In this document: positions 1-9,889 of the stretch, in pieces
How positions within the stretch are numbered: position 1 is the first letter of the stretch
Layout: the number at the start of each line of letters is the position of its first letter
Source of the DNA: Hydrocarboniphaga sp965279055
GTDB lineage: Bacteria > Pseudomonadota > Gammaproteobacteria > Nevskiales > Nevskiaceae
DNA: 64,000 bases
Reading direction: 5' to 3'
Assembly (NCBI RefSeq): GCF_965279055.1
Contig: NZ_OZ257125.1
Span: 3,038,001-3,102,000, forward strand
Made by a program: the position numbers and the translations under genes
Notes under the pieces: generated by a model
The model's input: the letters and a program-made list of their open reading frames with translations, nothing else
Told to the model about the DNA's origin: nothing
Database searches by the model: none

Positions 1-373
1 CGCAACGCAGCAGCCCGCAGCGCTGATACACCGTCTGCTGCGGCACGAAATCCGGACCGGTATCCACGCCCGAAGTCTGGGTCTTCTTGTCGGTACTGCG
101 GCTGATCAGCTGGAACCAGTCGTTACCGCTCTGCAAGGTCAGTTCGGCGGCGCGCAGCAGCGCGAAGTCGCGCGTGGTGTCGGCCGGCGTGCTGGCATTG
201 CCGGAGAACGCCACGCGGTAATGATCGCTGCTCAATCGCGTTTCGGTGTAGCCGCGTGCATCCGCTTTGGAAGCCGGTTTGTACGGCGTCTGGCTGGCGC
301 AGGCCTGCAGCAGCAAGGGCGCGACCAGCGCGATCACAACGCTTCTCATCGTCAGCCTGGTTGTCGTGTTCAT
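1..373 (-). CDS. Lipoprotein of CC0125/CC1285-like family (3' end cut by window edge)
   Basis: The minus-strand reading frame opens at the ATG at 371-373 and runs off the left edge of the window, so only about 124 N-terminal residues are visible. The N-terminus is a lipoprotein signal: a basic start, a hydrophobic stretch and the lipobox LLLQAC, so the mature protein should be acylated on the Cys and anchored in the envelope. The mature part contains YRVAFSGNASTPADTTRDF followed by a Leu/Ala helix, which resembles small proteobacterial envelope lipoproteins of unknown function. It is transcribed away from the beta-lactamase gene. An internal Met ten codons downstream is an alternative start. 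No biochemical role can be given. Confidence 0.72.
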   Translation of the reverse strand, partial: MNTTTRLTMRSVVIALVAPLLLQACASQTPYKPASKADARGYTETRLSSDHYRVAFSGNASTPADTTRDFALLRAAELTLQSGNDWFQLISRSTDKKTQTSGVDTGPDFVPQQTVYQRCGLLRC

Positions 374-540
374 CAATCGTGGTTCCTGTGGAAGGCGGGC
401 GGTGGATGCCGCGCGCCGTAGACAGCGTCCTGCCGATCTAGTGCCGTTACCGATGCGCCGCCGCCAAACCGCTCGGCTCGGCACGCCGAAAACGCGGCGC
501 GAAGGGAACGCAAGGCCGCCTGACGCACTCCAAGCCGCCG

Positions 541-1446
541 ATGATAGATAGACGACAATTCCTGATCGCCACCGGCGCCGCCAGCGCGCTGGTGGCGACG
601 CGGGCCCAGGCCCATAAACATCGGCCGCTCGGCGGCGCAAGCCTGATGCGCGCGATAGCCGACATCGAGAACCAGAGCGGCGGCCGTCTCGGCGTGGCGG
701 TTCACGACACCGCGACCGGCCATCGCTTCGAATACCGCGCGGACGAGCGCTTCCCCTTGTGCAGCACCTTCAAGTTCCTGCTCGCCGCGGCCGTGCTGCA
801 GCGGGTCGATCGCGGCCAGGAGAAACTGGAGCGGCCGCTGCCGGTCAAGGCCGGCGACCTGGTCGAGTATTCACCGTTCACGCAGACCCGCGTCGGCAAG
901 AGCGCGAGCGTCGCCGAACTCTGCGAGGCGGCGATGACCCTGAGCGACAACGCCGCCGCCAACCTGCTGCTGCCGAGCATCGGCGGCCCGGCCGGACTGA
1001 CCGCTTTCGCCAGCACCATCGGCGACCAGGTGACGCGGCTGGATCGAAACGAGCCGGCATTGAACAGCGCCCTTGCCGAGGACCCGCGAGACACCAGCTC
1101 ACCCAACGCGATGATCGCCAACCTGCAGAAGCTGCTGGTCGACGCCGAACTGAAAGCGGCGTCGCGCACGCAACTGCAGGCGTGGATGCTGGCCTGCAGG
1201 ACCGGCGACAAGCGCCTGAAAGCCGGCCTGCCGAGCGACTGGCAGGTCGGCGACAAGACCGGCAGCGGCTCGAACGGCACGACCAACGATCTCGCCATCG
1301 CCTGGCCGCCGAAGCGCGCGCCGCTGCTGATCGCCTGCTATCTGACCGGCTCGAAGCTCGACTCGGGCGGCCGCGACACCATCCATCTGCGAGTGGCCAA
1401 GGTGATCGCCATCCATATCGCGGACAAGGACGTCAGCGACGGCTAG
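541..1446 (+). CDS. Class A (serine) beta-lactamase, Tat-type signal
   Basis: This protein should hydrolyse beta-lactam rings in the periplasm. All class A landmarks are present: STFK (Ser75 nucleophile, Lys78), SDN (135-137), the omega-loop Glu171 in NEPALN, and KTG (239-241). The N-terminus DRRQFLIATGAAS has a twin-arginine pattern with a likely cut after AQA, suggesting export of the folded protein. The 301-residue length is usual. A Cys precedes the active-site Ser and a Ser follows KTG, as in several environmental and extended-spectrum class A enzymes, but the Cys that forms the disulfide of class A carbapenemases (Ambler 238) is absent. No AmpR-type regulator is adjacent and no strong ribosome binding site is visible. 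The substrate spectrum cannot be predicted. Confidence 0.93.
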   Translation: MIDRRQFLIATGAASALVATRAQAHKHRPLGGASLMRAIADIENQSGGRLGVAVHDTATGHRFEYRADERFPLCSTFKFLLAAAVLQRVDRGQEKLERPLPVKAGDLVEYSPFTQTRVGKSASVAELCEAAMTLSDNAAANLLLPSIGGPAGLTAFASTIGDQVTRLDRNEPALNSALAEDPRDTSSPNAMIANLQKLLVDAELKAASRTQLQAWMLACRTGDKRLKAGLPSDWQVGDKTGSGSNGTTNDLAIAWPPKRAPLLIACYLTGSKLDSGGRDTIHLRVAKVIAIHIADKDVSDG

Positions 1447-1659
1447 CACCGAACTACCCATAGGGGTGAGGACGCCTGCCTCAGCGCGGCCTAGCCTGCG
1501 GTTGCGGCCAGGAACAAGACCGGGGAGAAAACCCATGGCGTCAGCACGCCTCTGGATGCCGCTGATGTAAACCGGCCCCGATCCGGCAGGGGCGCGGCTT
1601 GCGCGATAATCGGGCCACGAAGCCTAGGAAACGCGCCTAAGCAAAATCGGGAGAAACTC

Positions 1660-2169
1660 ATGTTTGCCAGGATCATCTGCTGCCTCGTCGCCTTGTCGGC
1701 GAGCACTGTCGTGGTTGCCGAGGGCAAGGCGCTGAGCCTGCCCGAACTGCAGCGCTGCTCCAGCCAGGTGCAGCAACTGCGCACCGACTCCTCGAAGCTG
1801 ACGCAGCAGAGCCAGCAGCTCAACGCCGAACGCGATGCGATCAATCAGAGCACCGCAGAACTCACTGCCGAAGACGCGAAAACCGCTCAAACCGACCTGA
1901 AAAGCGGCCTCGCGCTGCATCAGCGGCGCATGGACAACCAGGCACAGGCGGCGGCGCTTAACGCGCGTATCGCGCCACTGCGCCGCGAGATCGATTCACT
2001 GAATCTGATCAAGGCCGACTACGACCGCAATTGCTCGGGCCGGCCGTATCGCCGCGCCGATCTGGAGAGCTTGCCCGAAAGCCAGCGCAGCGCGATGCGC
2101 GCCGGCATGGGCGACGTGCAGGTGCCGTATATCGACCCGGCTTCCCTGGCGACGGCAACCACGCGCTGA
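1660..2169 (+). CDS. Secreted coiled-coil protein of unknown function
   Basis: A 169-residue protein with a good ribosome binding site (GGGAGAA) seven bases before the ATG. Residues 1-20 form a signal peptide ending VVVA, so the protein is probably periplasmic. Residues about 28-125 are rich in Gln, Ala, Leu and Glu with few helix breakers and look like a long coiled coil. Two Cys residues (near 32 and 127) bracket that region and could form a disulfide. The C-terminal 40 residues are less regular. No known family is recognised. It stands alone between the beta-lactamase and the EthD-like gene. Confidence 0.7.
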   Translation: MFARIICCLVALSASTVVVAEGKALSLPELQRCSSQVQQLRTDSSKLTQQSQQLNAERDAINQSTAELTAEDAKTAQTDLKSGLALHQRRMDNQAQAAALNARIAPLRREIDSLNLIKADYDRNCSGRPYRRADLESLPESQRSAMRAGMGDVQVPYIDPASLATATTR

Positions 2170-2252
2170 GATTCTCCGCTATACACAGTCTTCACCCGGT
2201 TTTTCTTCAAACGTTTTTTTTGCAAGAACACAACCACAACGAGGAGAGCAGC

Positions 2253-2564
2253 ATGATCAAGGTCAGCGTGATGTACCCGTCCGGCGGCGACGGCAAGTTC
2301 GACATGGACTACTACACCGGCACGCACATGCCGCTGGTGCGCAAGCTGCTTGGCAGCCCGCTGAAGAACATCGCGGTCGAACAGGGCCTGGCCGGCGGCA
2401 CGCCGGGTTCGGCCCCGACGTATCTGGCGATGGGCCATCTGTATTTCGACAGCGTGGAGTCGTTCCAGACCACGTCCGCGCCGCATGCCCAGGAAATCCT
2501 CGGCGACCTGCCCAATTTCACCAACACCCAGCCGACGCTGCAGATCAGCGCGGTCAAGCTCTAA
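2253..2564 (+). CDS. EthD-family protein
   Basis: A 103-residue protein beginning MIKVSVMYPSG, with the pattern DMDYYTGTHMPLVRKLLG that is characteristic of the EthD domain (dimeric alpha/beta-barrel fold). EthD was first described in ethyl tert-butyl ether degradation; most chromosomal homologues have no assigned substrate, so only the fold is claimed. The ATG is preceded by GAGGAGAG, an excellent Shine-Dalgarno sequence. A frame starting earlier exists but lacks such a site and would overlap the preceding gene. The gene appears monocistronic, followed by the tRNA pair. Confidence 0.85.
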   Translation: MIKVSVMYPSGGDGKFDMDYYTGTHMPLVRKLLGSPLKNIAVEQGLAGGTPGSAPTYLAMGHLYFDSVESFQTTSAPHAQEILGDLPNFTNTQPTLQISAVKL

Positions 2565-2660
2565 CCCTCACCGGCGCAGGGGCCGGGGGGCCGGGCCGCC
2601 AGCCGTGGCTTATTTTGCGCGGCCGCGCAAAAAAACCTTTCCCCTCCGCGATCTTTTGGC

Positions 2661-2666
2661 TATGAT
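2661..2666 (+). promoter_or_regulatory. Probable -10 element of the tRNA-His/tRNA-Lys transcript
   Basis: TATGAT lies 14 bases before tRNA-His and is followed by a GC-rich stretch (GCGCGCCC), the arrangement typical of stable-RNA promoters under stringent control. The expected -35 region about 17 bases upstream is a poor match, so the call rests on position and the discriminator. Confidence 0.5.
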
Positions 2667-2679
2667 GCGCGCCCTCGAC

Positions 2680-2756
2680 GGTGGCCGTAGCTCAGTTGGT
2701 AGAGTCCCAGATTGTGATTCTGGTTGTCGCGGGTTCGAGCCCCGTCGGTCACCCCA
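2680..2756 (+). tRNA. tRNA-His (anticodon GTG)
   Basis: A full cloverleaf can be drawn: acceptor GTGGCCG (2681-2687) pairs with CGGTCAC (2746-2752), the D-arm has GCTCAGTTGGTAGAG and the T-arm has GGTTCGAGCC. The anticodon GTG is at 2714-2716. The extra 5' G (2680) opposite discriminator C2753 is the identity mark of tRNA-His. The 3' CCA (2754-2756) is encoded. Confidence 0.96.
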
Positions 2757-2786
2757 ATCGAGGGGCATGAGGCAAGCAGGTTCTGG

Positions 2787-2862
<76 letters not shown>

Positions 2863-2897
2863 CTTGCTTTGCAAGCATCGCTTTGCAAGAGATGATG

Positions 2898-2921
2898 AGC
2901 CGGCCGCGCCGGCTTTTTTTT
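2898..2921 (+). terminator. Rho-independent terminator after the tRNA pair
   Basis: AGCCGGC (2898-2904) and GCCGGCT (2908-2914) form a GC-rich stem with a three-base loop, followed by eight T residues. It ends the tRNA-His/tRNA-Lys transcript just before folD. Confidence 0.85.
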
Positions 2922-2964
2922 GGCTTTCATTTCCCTTCACGCTGCGTCGTACTGCCGAGGCTTA

Positions 2965-3813
2965 ATGAGCGCTCAACTCATCGACGGCAAGTCGATCGCC
3001 GATACCCTGCAGGGCGAACTCAGGACCCGGGTGCAGCAGATCCTGGCCTCGGGCCGGCGTGCGCCGGCACTGGCGACGATGCTGGTCGGCGGCGACCCCG
3101 CGTCCCAGGTCTACGTGCGCAACAAGCGCCTCGCCTGCGAACGCATCGGCATCCGCTCGCTGCCACTGCATTACGGCGCCGACATCTCCCAGGCCGAGCT
3201 GCTGGCCGAGATCGACCGGCTCAACGCCGACCCGGACGTCGACGGCATCCTGGTACAGCTGCCGCTGCCGGCCCAGATCGACGCGACCCTGGTCATCGAG
3301 CGCATCCTGCCGGGCAAGGATGTCGACGGGTTTCACCCCTACAACCTCGGCCGGCTGGCGCAGCGCCAGCCGGTGCTGCGGCCGTGCACGCCGTTCGGCG
3401 TGATCGAGCTGCTGCGCCGCTCCGGCGAGAGCTTTTACGGCCGCCGCGCGATCGTCGTCGGCGCCAGCAACCATGTCGGCAGGCCAATGGGCCTGGAGCT
3501 GCTGCTCGCCGGTGCCACCACCACCATCTGCCATCGTTTTACCCGCGACCTGGCGGCCGAGGTGGCGCGCGCCGAGATCGTCGTCGTCGCGGTGGGCAAG
3601 CCGGGTTTCATCAAGGGCGACTGGATTGCGCCGGGTGCGACCGTGGTCGATATCGGTATCAACCGGCTGCCGGACGGCAAGCTCTGCGGCGACGTCGAAT
3701 TCGATAGCGCCCGCCAGCGTGCTGCCTGGATCACGCCGGTACCGGGCGGCGTCGGGCCGATGACGGTCACCATGCTGATGCACAACACCGTTATCGCCGC
3801 TAGCGGACATTGA
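2965..3813 (+). CDS. folD: Methylenetetrahydrofolate dehydrogenase/methenyltetrahydrofolate cyclohydrolase
   Basis: This bifunctional cytosolic enzyme interconverts 5,10-methylene-, 5,10-methenyl- and 10-formyl-tetrahydrofolate, supplying one-carbon units for purines and formyl-Met-tRNA. It is 282 residues, the normal FolD length. The active-site motif YVRNK (Tyr50, Lys54) is present, as is the NADP-binding region with VVGASNHVGRPMG and the C-terminal signature PVPGGVGPMTV. The start MSAQLIDGK matches the family; an in-frame extension of 15 codons upstream would begin inside the poly-T tract of the tRNA terminator and is rejected. It stands alone here. Confidence 0.96.
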   Translation: MSAQLIDGKSIADTLQGELRTRVQQILASGRRAPALATMLVGGDPASQVYVRNKRLACERIGIRSLPLHYGADISQAELLAEIDRLNADPDVDGILVQLPLPAQIDATLVIERILPGKDVDGFHPYNLGRLAQRQPVLRPCTPFGVIELLRRSGESFYGRRAIVVGASNHVGRPMGLELLLAGATTTICHRFTRDLAAEVARAEIVVVAVGKPGFIKGDWIAPGATVVDIGINRLPDGKLCGDVEFDSARQRAAWITPVPGGVGPMTVTMLMHNTVIAASGH

Positions 3814-3902
3814 TGTCAGCAATAAGCGATATCGAATTCCGTTTACGCACCGTAATATGCACAGCTGTTCACAATGACTAGCTTTTTGTGCAGGTTACCT
3901 AG

Positions 3903-4616
3903 TTGCTCCCAACCGACGAATCATCGACCGGCCCGAAGGCCGGCATCTGCCTCAGTTTCGACGACGACCACCTGTCGTCCTGGCGTGATCACCGCCAACT
4001 TTTAAATGACTTCGGCGTCAGGGCGACGTTCTTCGTACGCGGCCTGGACCGCTTCGACAATGCCGAGCTGGCAGTGCTGCAAGGCCTTGCCGCCGACGGT
4101 CACGAAATCGGTTCGCACAGCTACCGCCATCGCAGCGTGACCCGGCATTACGGCGGCGATCCGGCGCGGGTTGCCGAATACCTGGAGGCCGAGGTGCTGC
4201 CGGCGGCGGCGGCAATGCGCAATCTGGGGCTGGAGGCAGGCAGCTTCGCTTATCCCTACGGCCATCACGCGCCCGAGTACGACCAGGCCGTGCTTGAGCA
4301 TTTCGGGCACGTGCGCAGCATCGCCTACCGCCGTCGCTATCTGGCGCCGCACCGGCTGCGGACCATCTTCCATCGCCACGGCTCGGGCGAGCGGCTGCAT
4401 CACGCGCTCGGCATCGACAACGTGTTCTCCAACGACAGCTTCATGGCCGCCGCGATGCGCAAGGCCGAAGCCCAGCAGATGGTGCTGAGCCTGTTCGGCC
4501 ATCGCATCGCCGAAAACAACGAGGACTATTCGGTCCGTCCGAGCCGGCTGCGGTCGCTGCTGGAACTGGCGGCGTCGATGCATCTGCGCTCGTACAAGGT
4601 CTGCGAGCTGATCTGA
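3903..4616 (+). CDS. Polysaccharide deacetylase (NodB-homology, CE4)
   Basis: A 237-residue protein with the CE4 motifs: LSFDDD (motif 1 with metal/catalytic Asp, residues 17-22), HEIGSHSYRHRS (motif 2, His-x3-His metal ligands, near 68-78) and FAYPYG (motif 3, near 117-122). Such enzymes remove N- or O-acetyl groups from polysaccharides in a metal-dependent way. No signal peptide is seen, so it may be cytosolic and act on a nucleotide- or lipid-linked sugar. The start is a TTG at 3903, since no ATG precedes motif 1 in frame; the start is therefore uncertain. It converges on gmhA. The substrate is unknown. Confidence 0.85.
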   Translation: MLPTDESSTGPKAGICLSFDDDHLSSWRDHRQLLNDFGVRATFFVRGLDRFDNAELAVLQGLAADGHEIGSHSYRHRSVTRHYGGDPARVAEYLEAEVLPAAAAMRNLGLEAGSFAYPYGHHAPEYDQAVLEHFGHVRSIAYRRRYLAPHRLRTIFHRHGSGERLHHALGIDNVFSNDSFMAAAMRKAEAQQMVLSLFGHRIAENNEDYSVRPSRLRSLLELAASMHLRSYKVCELI

Positions 4617-4643
4617 GCGGCGCGCGCGACTAGAGCGCGCCGC
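4617..4643. terminator. GC-rich stem-loop between convergent genes
   Basis: GCGGCGCGC (4617-4625) pairs perfectly with GCGCGCCGC (4635-4643) around a nine-base loop. It lies just after the deacetylase stop codon and before the gmhA stop on the other strand, a position where a bidirectional stop would be useful. There is no T-run, so intrinsic termination is uncertain. Confidence 0.35.
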
Positions 4644-4672
4644 ATCCGGGCCGCGTGAGACGACCGAAGCGT

Positions 4673-5287
4673 CTAGCGAGGGCGCTTGTGCTCCGCCGCG
4701 AACAGGGTTTCTTCGATCAGCGCGCAGATGATGTGCCCGACCAGGCCGTGCCCTTCCTGGATGCGTGGCGTGTGCGTCGACGGCATGGCCAGCACATGGT
4801 CCGCCATCTCGTGAATCTTGCCGCCGGCGCCGCACATCGCGACCCGAATCAGGCCCTGTGAGCGCGCCACCTCCATCGCTTTCAGGATGTTCTTCGAATT
4901 GCCCGAGGTGCTCAGGCCGATGAACACGTCGCCGGCCTTGCCCAGCGCCTCGATCTGGCGCGAGAACAGGCGCTCAAAGCCGTAGTCGTTGCCGATCGCG
5001 GTCAGCGCGGAGGTGTCGGTGGTCAGCGCGATCGCCGGTAGTCCGGGCCGGTCGAACTCGAAGCGCGCGACCAGTTCGGCAGCGACGTGCTGCGCGTCCG
5101 CAGCGCTGCCGCCGTTGCCCGCGATCAGGATCTTGTTGCCGGCGCGGTAAGCCGCCACGCAGACTTCGGCGACTTTCGCGATCGCCGCGATCAGCACGCG
5201 ATCCTGCAGCATCTTCTGCTTGAACTCGGCCGAGTCGGCAATGAAAGCGGCAACCGTGGCTTCGGTCAGCGGCAGCGGTGCGGTCAT
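4673..5287 (-). CDS. gmhA: Phosphoheptose isomerase (SIS domain)
   Basis: GmhA isomerises sedoheptulose 7-phosphate to D-glycero-D-manno-heptose 7-phosphate, the first step toward the heptose of the LPS inner core. The 204-residue protein has the SIS phosphosugar-binding pattern GNGGSAADAQH, the second loop STSGNSKN and the C-terminal segment TPRIQEGH, which carries metal/catalytic residues in GmhA. DiaA, a replication-initiation paralogue, has a similar fold; the intact TPRIQEGH end favours GmhA but does not exclude the other. It is a single gene, divergent from clpB. Confidence 0.85.
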   Translation of the reverse strand: MTAPLPLTEATVAAFIADSAEFKQKMLQDRVLIAAIAKVAEVCVAAYRAGNKILIAGNGGSAADAQHVAAELVARFEFDRPGLPAIALTTDTSALTAIGNDYGFERLFSRQIEALGKAGDVFIGLSTSGNSKNILKAMEVARSQGLIRVAMCGAGGKIHEMADHVLAMPSTHTPRIQEGHGLVGHIICALIEETLFAAEHKRPR

Positions 5288-5336
5288 GTTGTGCTCCTGG
5301 CGATGAGCCGATTATACGAGCTACGGCCTTGCTTCC

Positions 5337-5441
5337 CTTCTCCCTCCGGGAGAAGGTGCCCCGAAGGGGCGGATGAGGGCGTCCGGGTATGCGCCAGACT
5401 TCGAGGCCCGCACCCCTGCCCCTCTCCCGGCGGGAGAGGGG
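5337..5441. repeat. Palindromic repeat pair, CTCTCCC family
   Basis: CCTTCTCCCTCCGGGAGAAGG at the left and CCCTCTCCCGGCGGGAGAGGG-like sequence at the right are two stem-loops linked by GGGGCGGATGAGGGC-type sequence. The same two-hairpin architecture recurs at 37691-37814, and a single hairpin at 32265-32288. This is typical of intergenic REP/BIME-like repeats. It fills most of the space between the divergent gmhA and clpB genes. Confidence 0.7.
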
Positions 5442-5517
5442 TTCCAGTCACTTGAAAGCGCCGTACTCAGCACCAGATAAAGCGCATCCGATTCAAGCCC
5501 ATTAGGAGCCCGTGCTC

Positions 5518-8112
<2,595 letters not shown>

Positions 8113-8121
8113 AACCCGTCG

Positions 8122-8745
8122 CTAGGCGTTCGGCAGAAAGCGCAGGAACTGCGTCCGCGCGCTTTCGCTTTCGCGGAACTGGCCGAGCATCGTCGTCGTC
8201 ACCATCGAGGCGTTCTGCTTCTCGACGCCGCGCATGGCCATGCACAGGTGGCGCGCCTCGATCACTACGGCCACGCCCTTGGCACGGGTGAGTCTTTCGA
8301 TGCAGCGCGCAATCTGGTCGGTCAGGTTCTCCTGGATCTGCAGACGCCGCGCGAACACGTCGACGATGCGCGGAATCTTGGACAGGCCGATGACCTTGCC
8401 GGCCGGCAGGTAGGCGACGTGGACCTTGCCGTGAAACGGCAGGATGTGGTGCTCGCACAGCGAATAGAACTCGATGTCGCGCACCACCACCATGTCGCGG
8501 TTGGCGGAGTCGAAGATCGCCCCGTTGAGCAGACGGTCGACGTCCTCGCTGTAGCCGTGAGTCAGAAACTCGAAAGCCTTGGCCGCCCTTAGCGGCGTCC
8601 CGGCCAGACCCTGGCGATCCAGGTCTTCTCCCACGCCGGCCAGCAATTGGCGGTAAAGCGACGCCAGCGGGTGGCTTTCGCGGCCTGAGCCTACATCGGG
8701 CCTATCTTCCAGCGACATGCCGGAGGGCGGCAAAAAGTCATCCAT
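8122..8745 (-). CDS. folE: GTP cyclohydrolase I
   Basis: FolE converts GTP to 7,8-dihydroneopterin triphosphate, the first step of tetrahydrofolate (and other pterin) synthesis. The 207-residue protein has the zinc site CEHH (Cys97, His100) and the second Cys (Cys168 in RHLCMAMRG), together with the GKVHVAYLP and GLSKIPRIV blocks. The start MDDFLPPSG has AGGAA upstream; an 82-codon in-frame extension would run back across the divergent MerR gene and is rejected. The gene is divergent from that regulator, and a symmetrical element (8807-8854) lies between them, so folE may be under its control. Confidence 0.95.
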   Translation of the reverse strand: MDDFLPPSGMSLEDRPDVGSGRESHPLASLYRQLLAGVGEDLDRQGLAGTPLRAAKAFEFLTHGYSEDVDRLLNGAIFDSANRDMVVVRDIEFYSLCEHHILPFHGKVHVAYLPAGKVIGLSKIPRIVDVFARRLQIQENLTDQIARCIERLTRAKGVAVVIEARHLCMAMRGVEKQNASMVTTTMLGQFRESESARTQFLRFLPNA

Positions 8746-8806
8746 CGCGCTTTCCTGATCAAGAGATGAATCGAAAGCGGATGCTACACACTTTTCCCAT
8801 TCAATA

Positions 8807-8854
8807 CCTATACAATTTCGGCAAGCGGCGCGTGGTGCGTTGCGGATGTATAGG
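8807..8854. promoter_or_regulatory. Inverted repeat between folE and merR; candidate operator
   Basis: CCTATACA (8807-8814) and TGTATAGG (8847-8854) are perfect 8-bp inverted copies with centres 40 bp apart, about four helical turns. They lie in the AT-richer space between the divergent folE and MerR-family genes. The TATACA...TGTATA core resembles boxes bound by LitR/PplR-type MerR regulators, but the spacing differs from the 12-bp spacing I recall for the PplR box. The right half lies upstream of, or within, the 5' end of the regulator gene depending on its true start. Confidence 0.45.
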
Positions 8855-8890
8855 CTTGCACCGTCCACCGCCGGGCCCGAACCAACTCCG

Positions 8891-9889
8891 ATGCCGAAAT
8901 CCCAGAAGCGCCCCGATCCCGCCACCGGCGGCCAGTACCGCATCGCCGCGGTGTCCAAGCTGGTCGGCATGCCGGTGCCGACGATCCGCATGTGGGAGCA
9001 CCGCTACGCCGTCGTCACACCGGCCCGCAGCGCGGCCAACGGCCGCCTGTACACGCGCGCCGACATCGACCGGCTGATGCTGCTCAAGACCGCCGTCGAT
9101 GCAGGTCACGCGATCAGCACGGTCGCCGCGCTGAGCGACGATCAGATCCAGCGCCGGCTGGTCGAATCACCGAAGCCGATCGGCAGCCGCAGCGCGGATG
9201 CCTGCCAGGTCCTCGTTTGCGGCAATGGCCTTGCCGAGCAGTTGCGCGCGGCGTGGGCGACGCGCAGCGATCTGGTCGTCTCGGCGACGCTTCCGGCGAT
9301 GCCCGGCGGCGGTCATGCCGACGCGGGGCGCAGCGAGGCGGTGATCGTCGAGGCGCCGACGCTGCATGCCAGCTCCAGCCGCAGCCTGCGCCAGCTGCGT
9401 TCGCTGACGCGGTGCCGCGTGATGATCGTGGTCTACGGCTTCGCCAGCCGCCAGACGCTGGCGCGACTCGACCAGGAGGGCATCATCGTGCTGGCGATGC
9501 CCGCCGATCCGGCGCAGCTGGCGCGGATCTGCCTGCTCGGCCTGGCGATGCAGTCCGAGCCGGTCGGCAGCGTCGAGCGGCGCCTGATGCAGCCGGCCGC
9601 GCCGCGCCGCTACGACGAGGCGTTTCTTGCCCGCGTCGCCGGCCTGCCCAGCGTCATCGGCTGCGAATGCCCCAACCACCTCGCGGACCTGCTCGGCAAG
9701 CTCAACGCCTTCGAGCAATACAGCCTGGAGTGTGAAAGCGCCGGCACCGCCGAGGCCTCGGTGCATGCGCTGCTGTATTCCGCCGCGGCCCAATGCCGCG
9801 AAATGCTCGAGCGCGCCCTTGGCCGCGTGCTCGAACACGAGGGTATCGACGACCCTACGGCGTCGGCGTCGCCCGCACCAGCGGCCTGA
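8891..9889 (+). CDS. MerR-family transcriptional regulator (LitR/PplR-like, no B12 motif)
   Basis: The N-terminal 70 residues are a MerR winged helix-turn-helix: YRIAAVSKLVGMPVPTIRMW followed by EHRYAVV and NGRLYTRADIDRL. The C-terminal 230 residues are not a short MerR dimer helix but a larger domain with CECPNHLADLL and FEQYSLECES, similar in layout to LitR/CarH-type light regulators. The cobalamin-binding ExxH/DxHxxG motifs are missing, as in LitR-type proteins that do not bind B12. I chose the ATG at 8891; an in-frame ATG at 8846 is possible. The gene faces folE across a symmetrical element, and its 3' end overlaps the SDR gene by 35 bases tail-to-tail. The family is fairly sure; the light-sensing role is inference. 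Confidence 0.8.
   Translation: MPKSQKRPDPATGGQYRIAAVSKLVGMPVPTIRMWEHRYAVVTPARSAANGRLYTRADIDRLMLLKTAVDAGHAISTVAALSDDQIQRRLVESPKPIGSRSADACQVLVCGNGLAEQLRAAWATRSDLVVSATLPAMPGGGHADAGRSEAVIVEAPTLHASSSRSLRQLRSLTRCRVMIVVYGFASRQTLARLDQEGIIVLAMPADPAQLARICLLGLAMQSEPVGSVERRLMQPAAPRRYDEAFLARVAGLPSVIGCECPNHLADLLGKLNAFEQYSLECESAGTAEASVHALLYSAAAQCREMLERALGRVLEHEGIDDPTASASPAPAA

Noticed and set aside
2613..2632. Palindrome TTTTGCGCGGCCGCGCAAAA after the EthD gene, considered as a terminator
   Set aside because: A-run rather than T-run follows on the plus strand; no gene ends there on the minus strand. Left as a chance palindrome.
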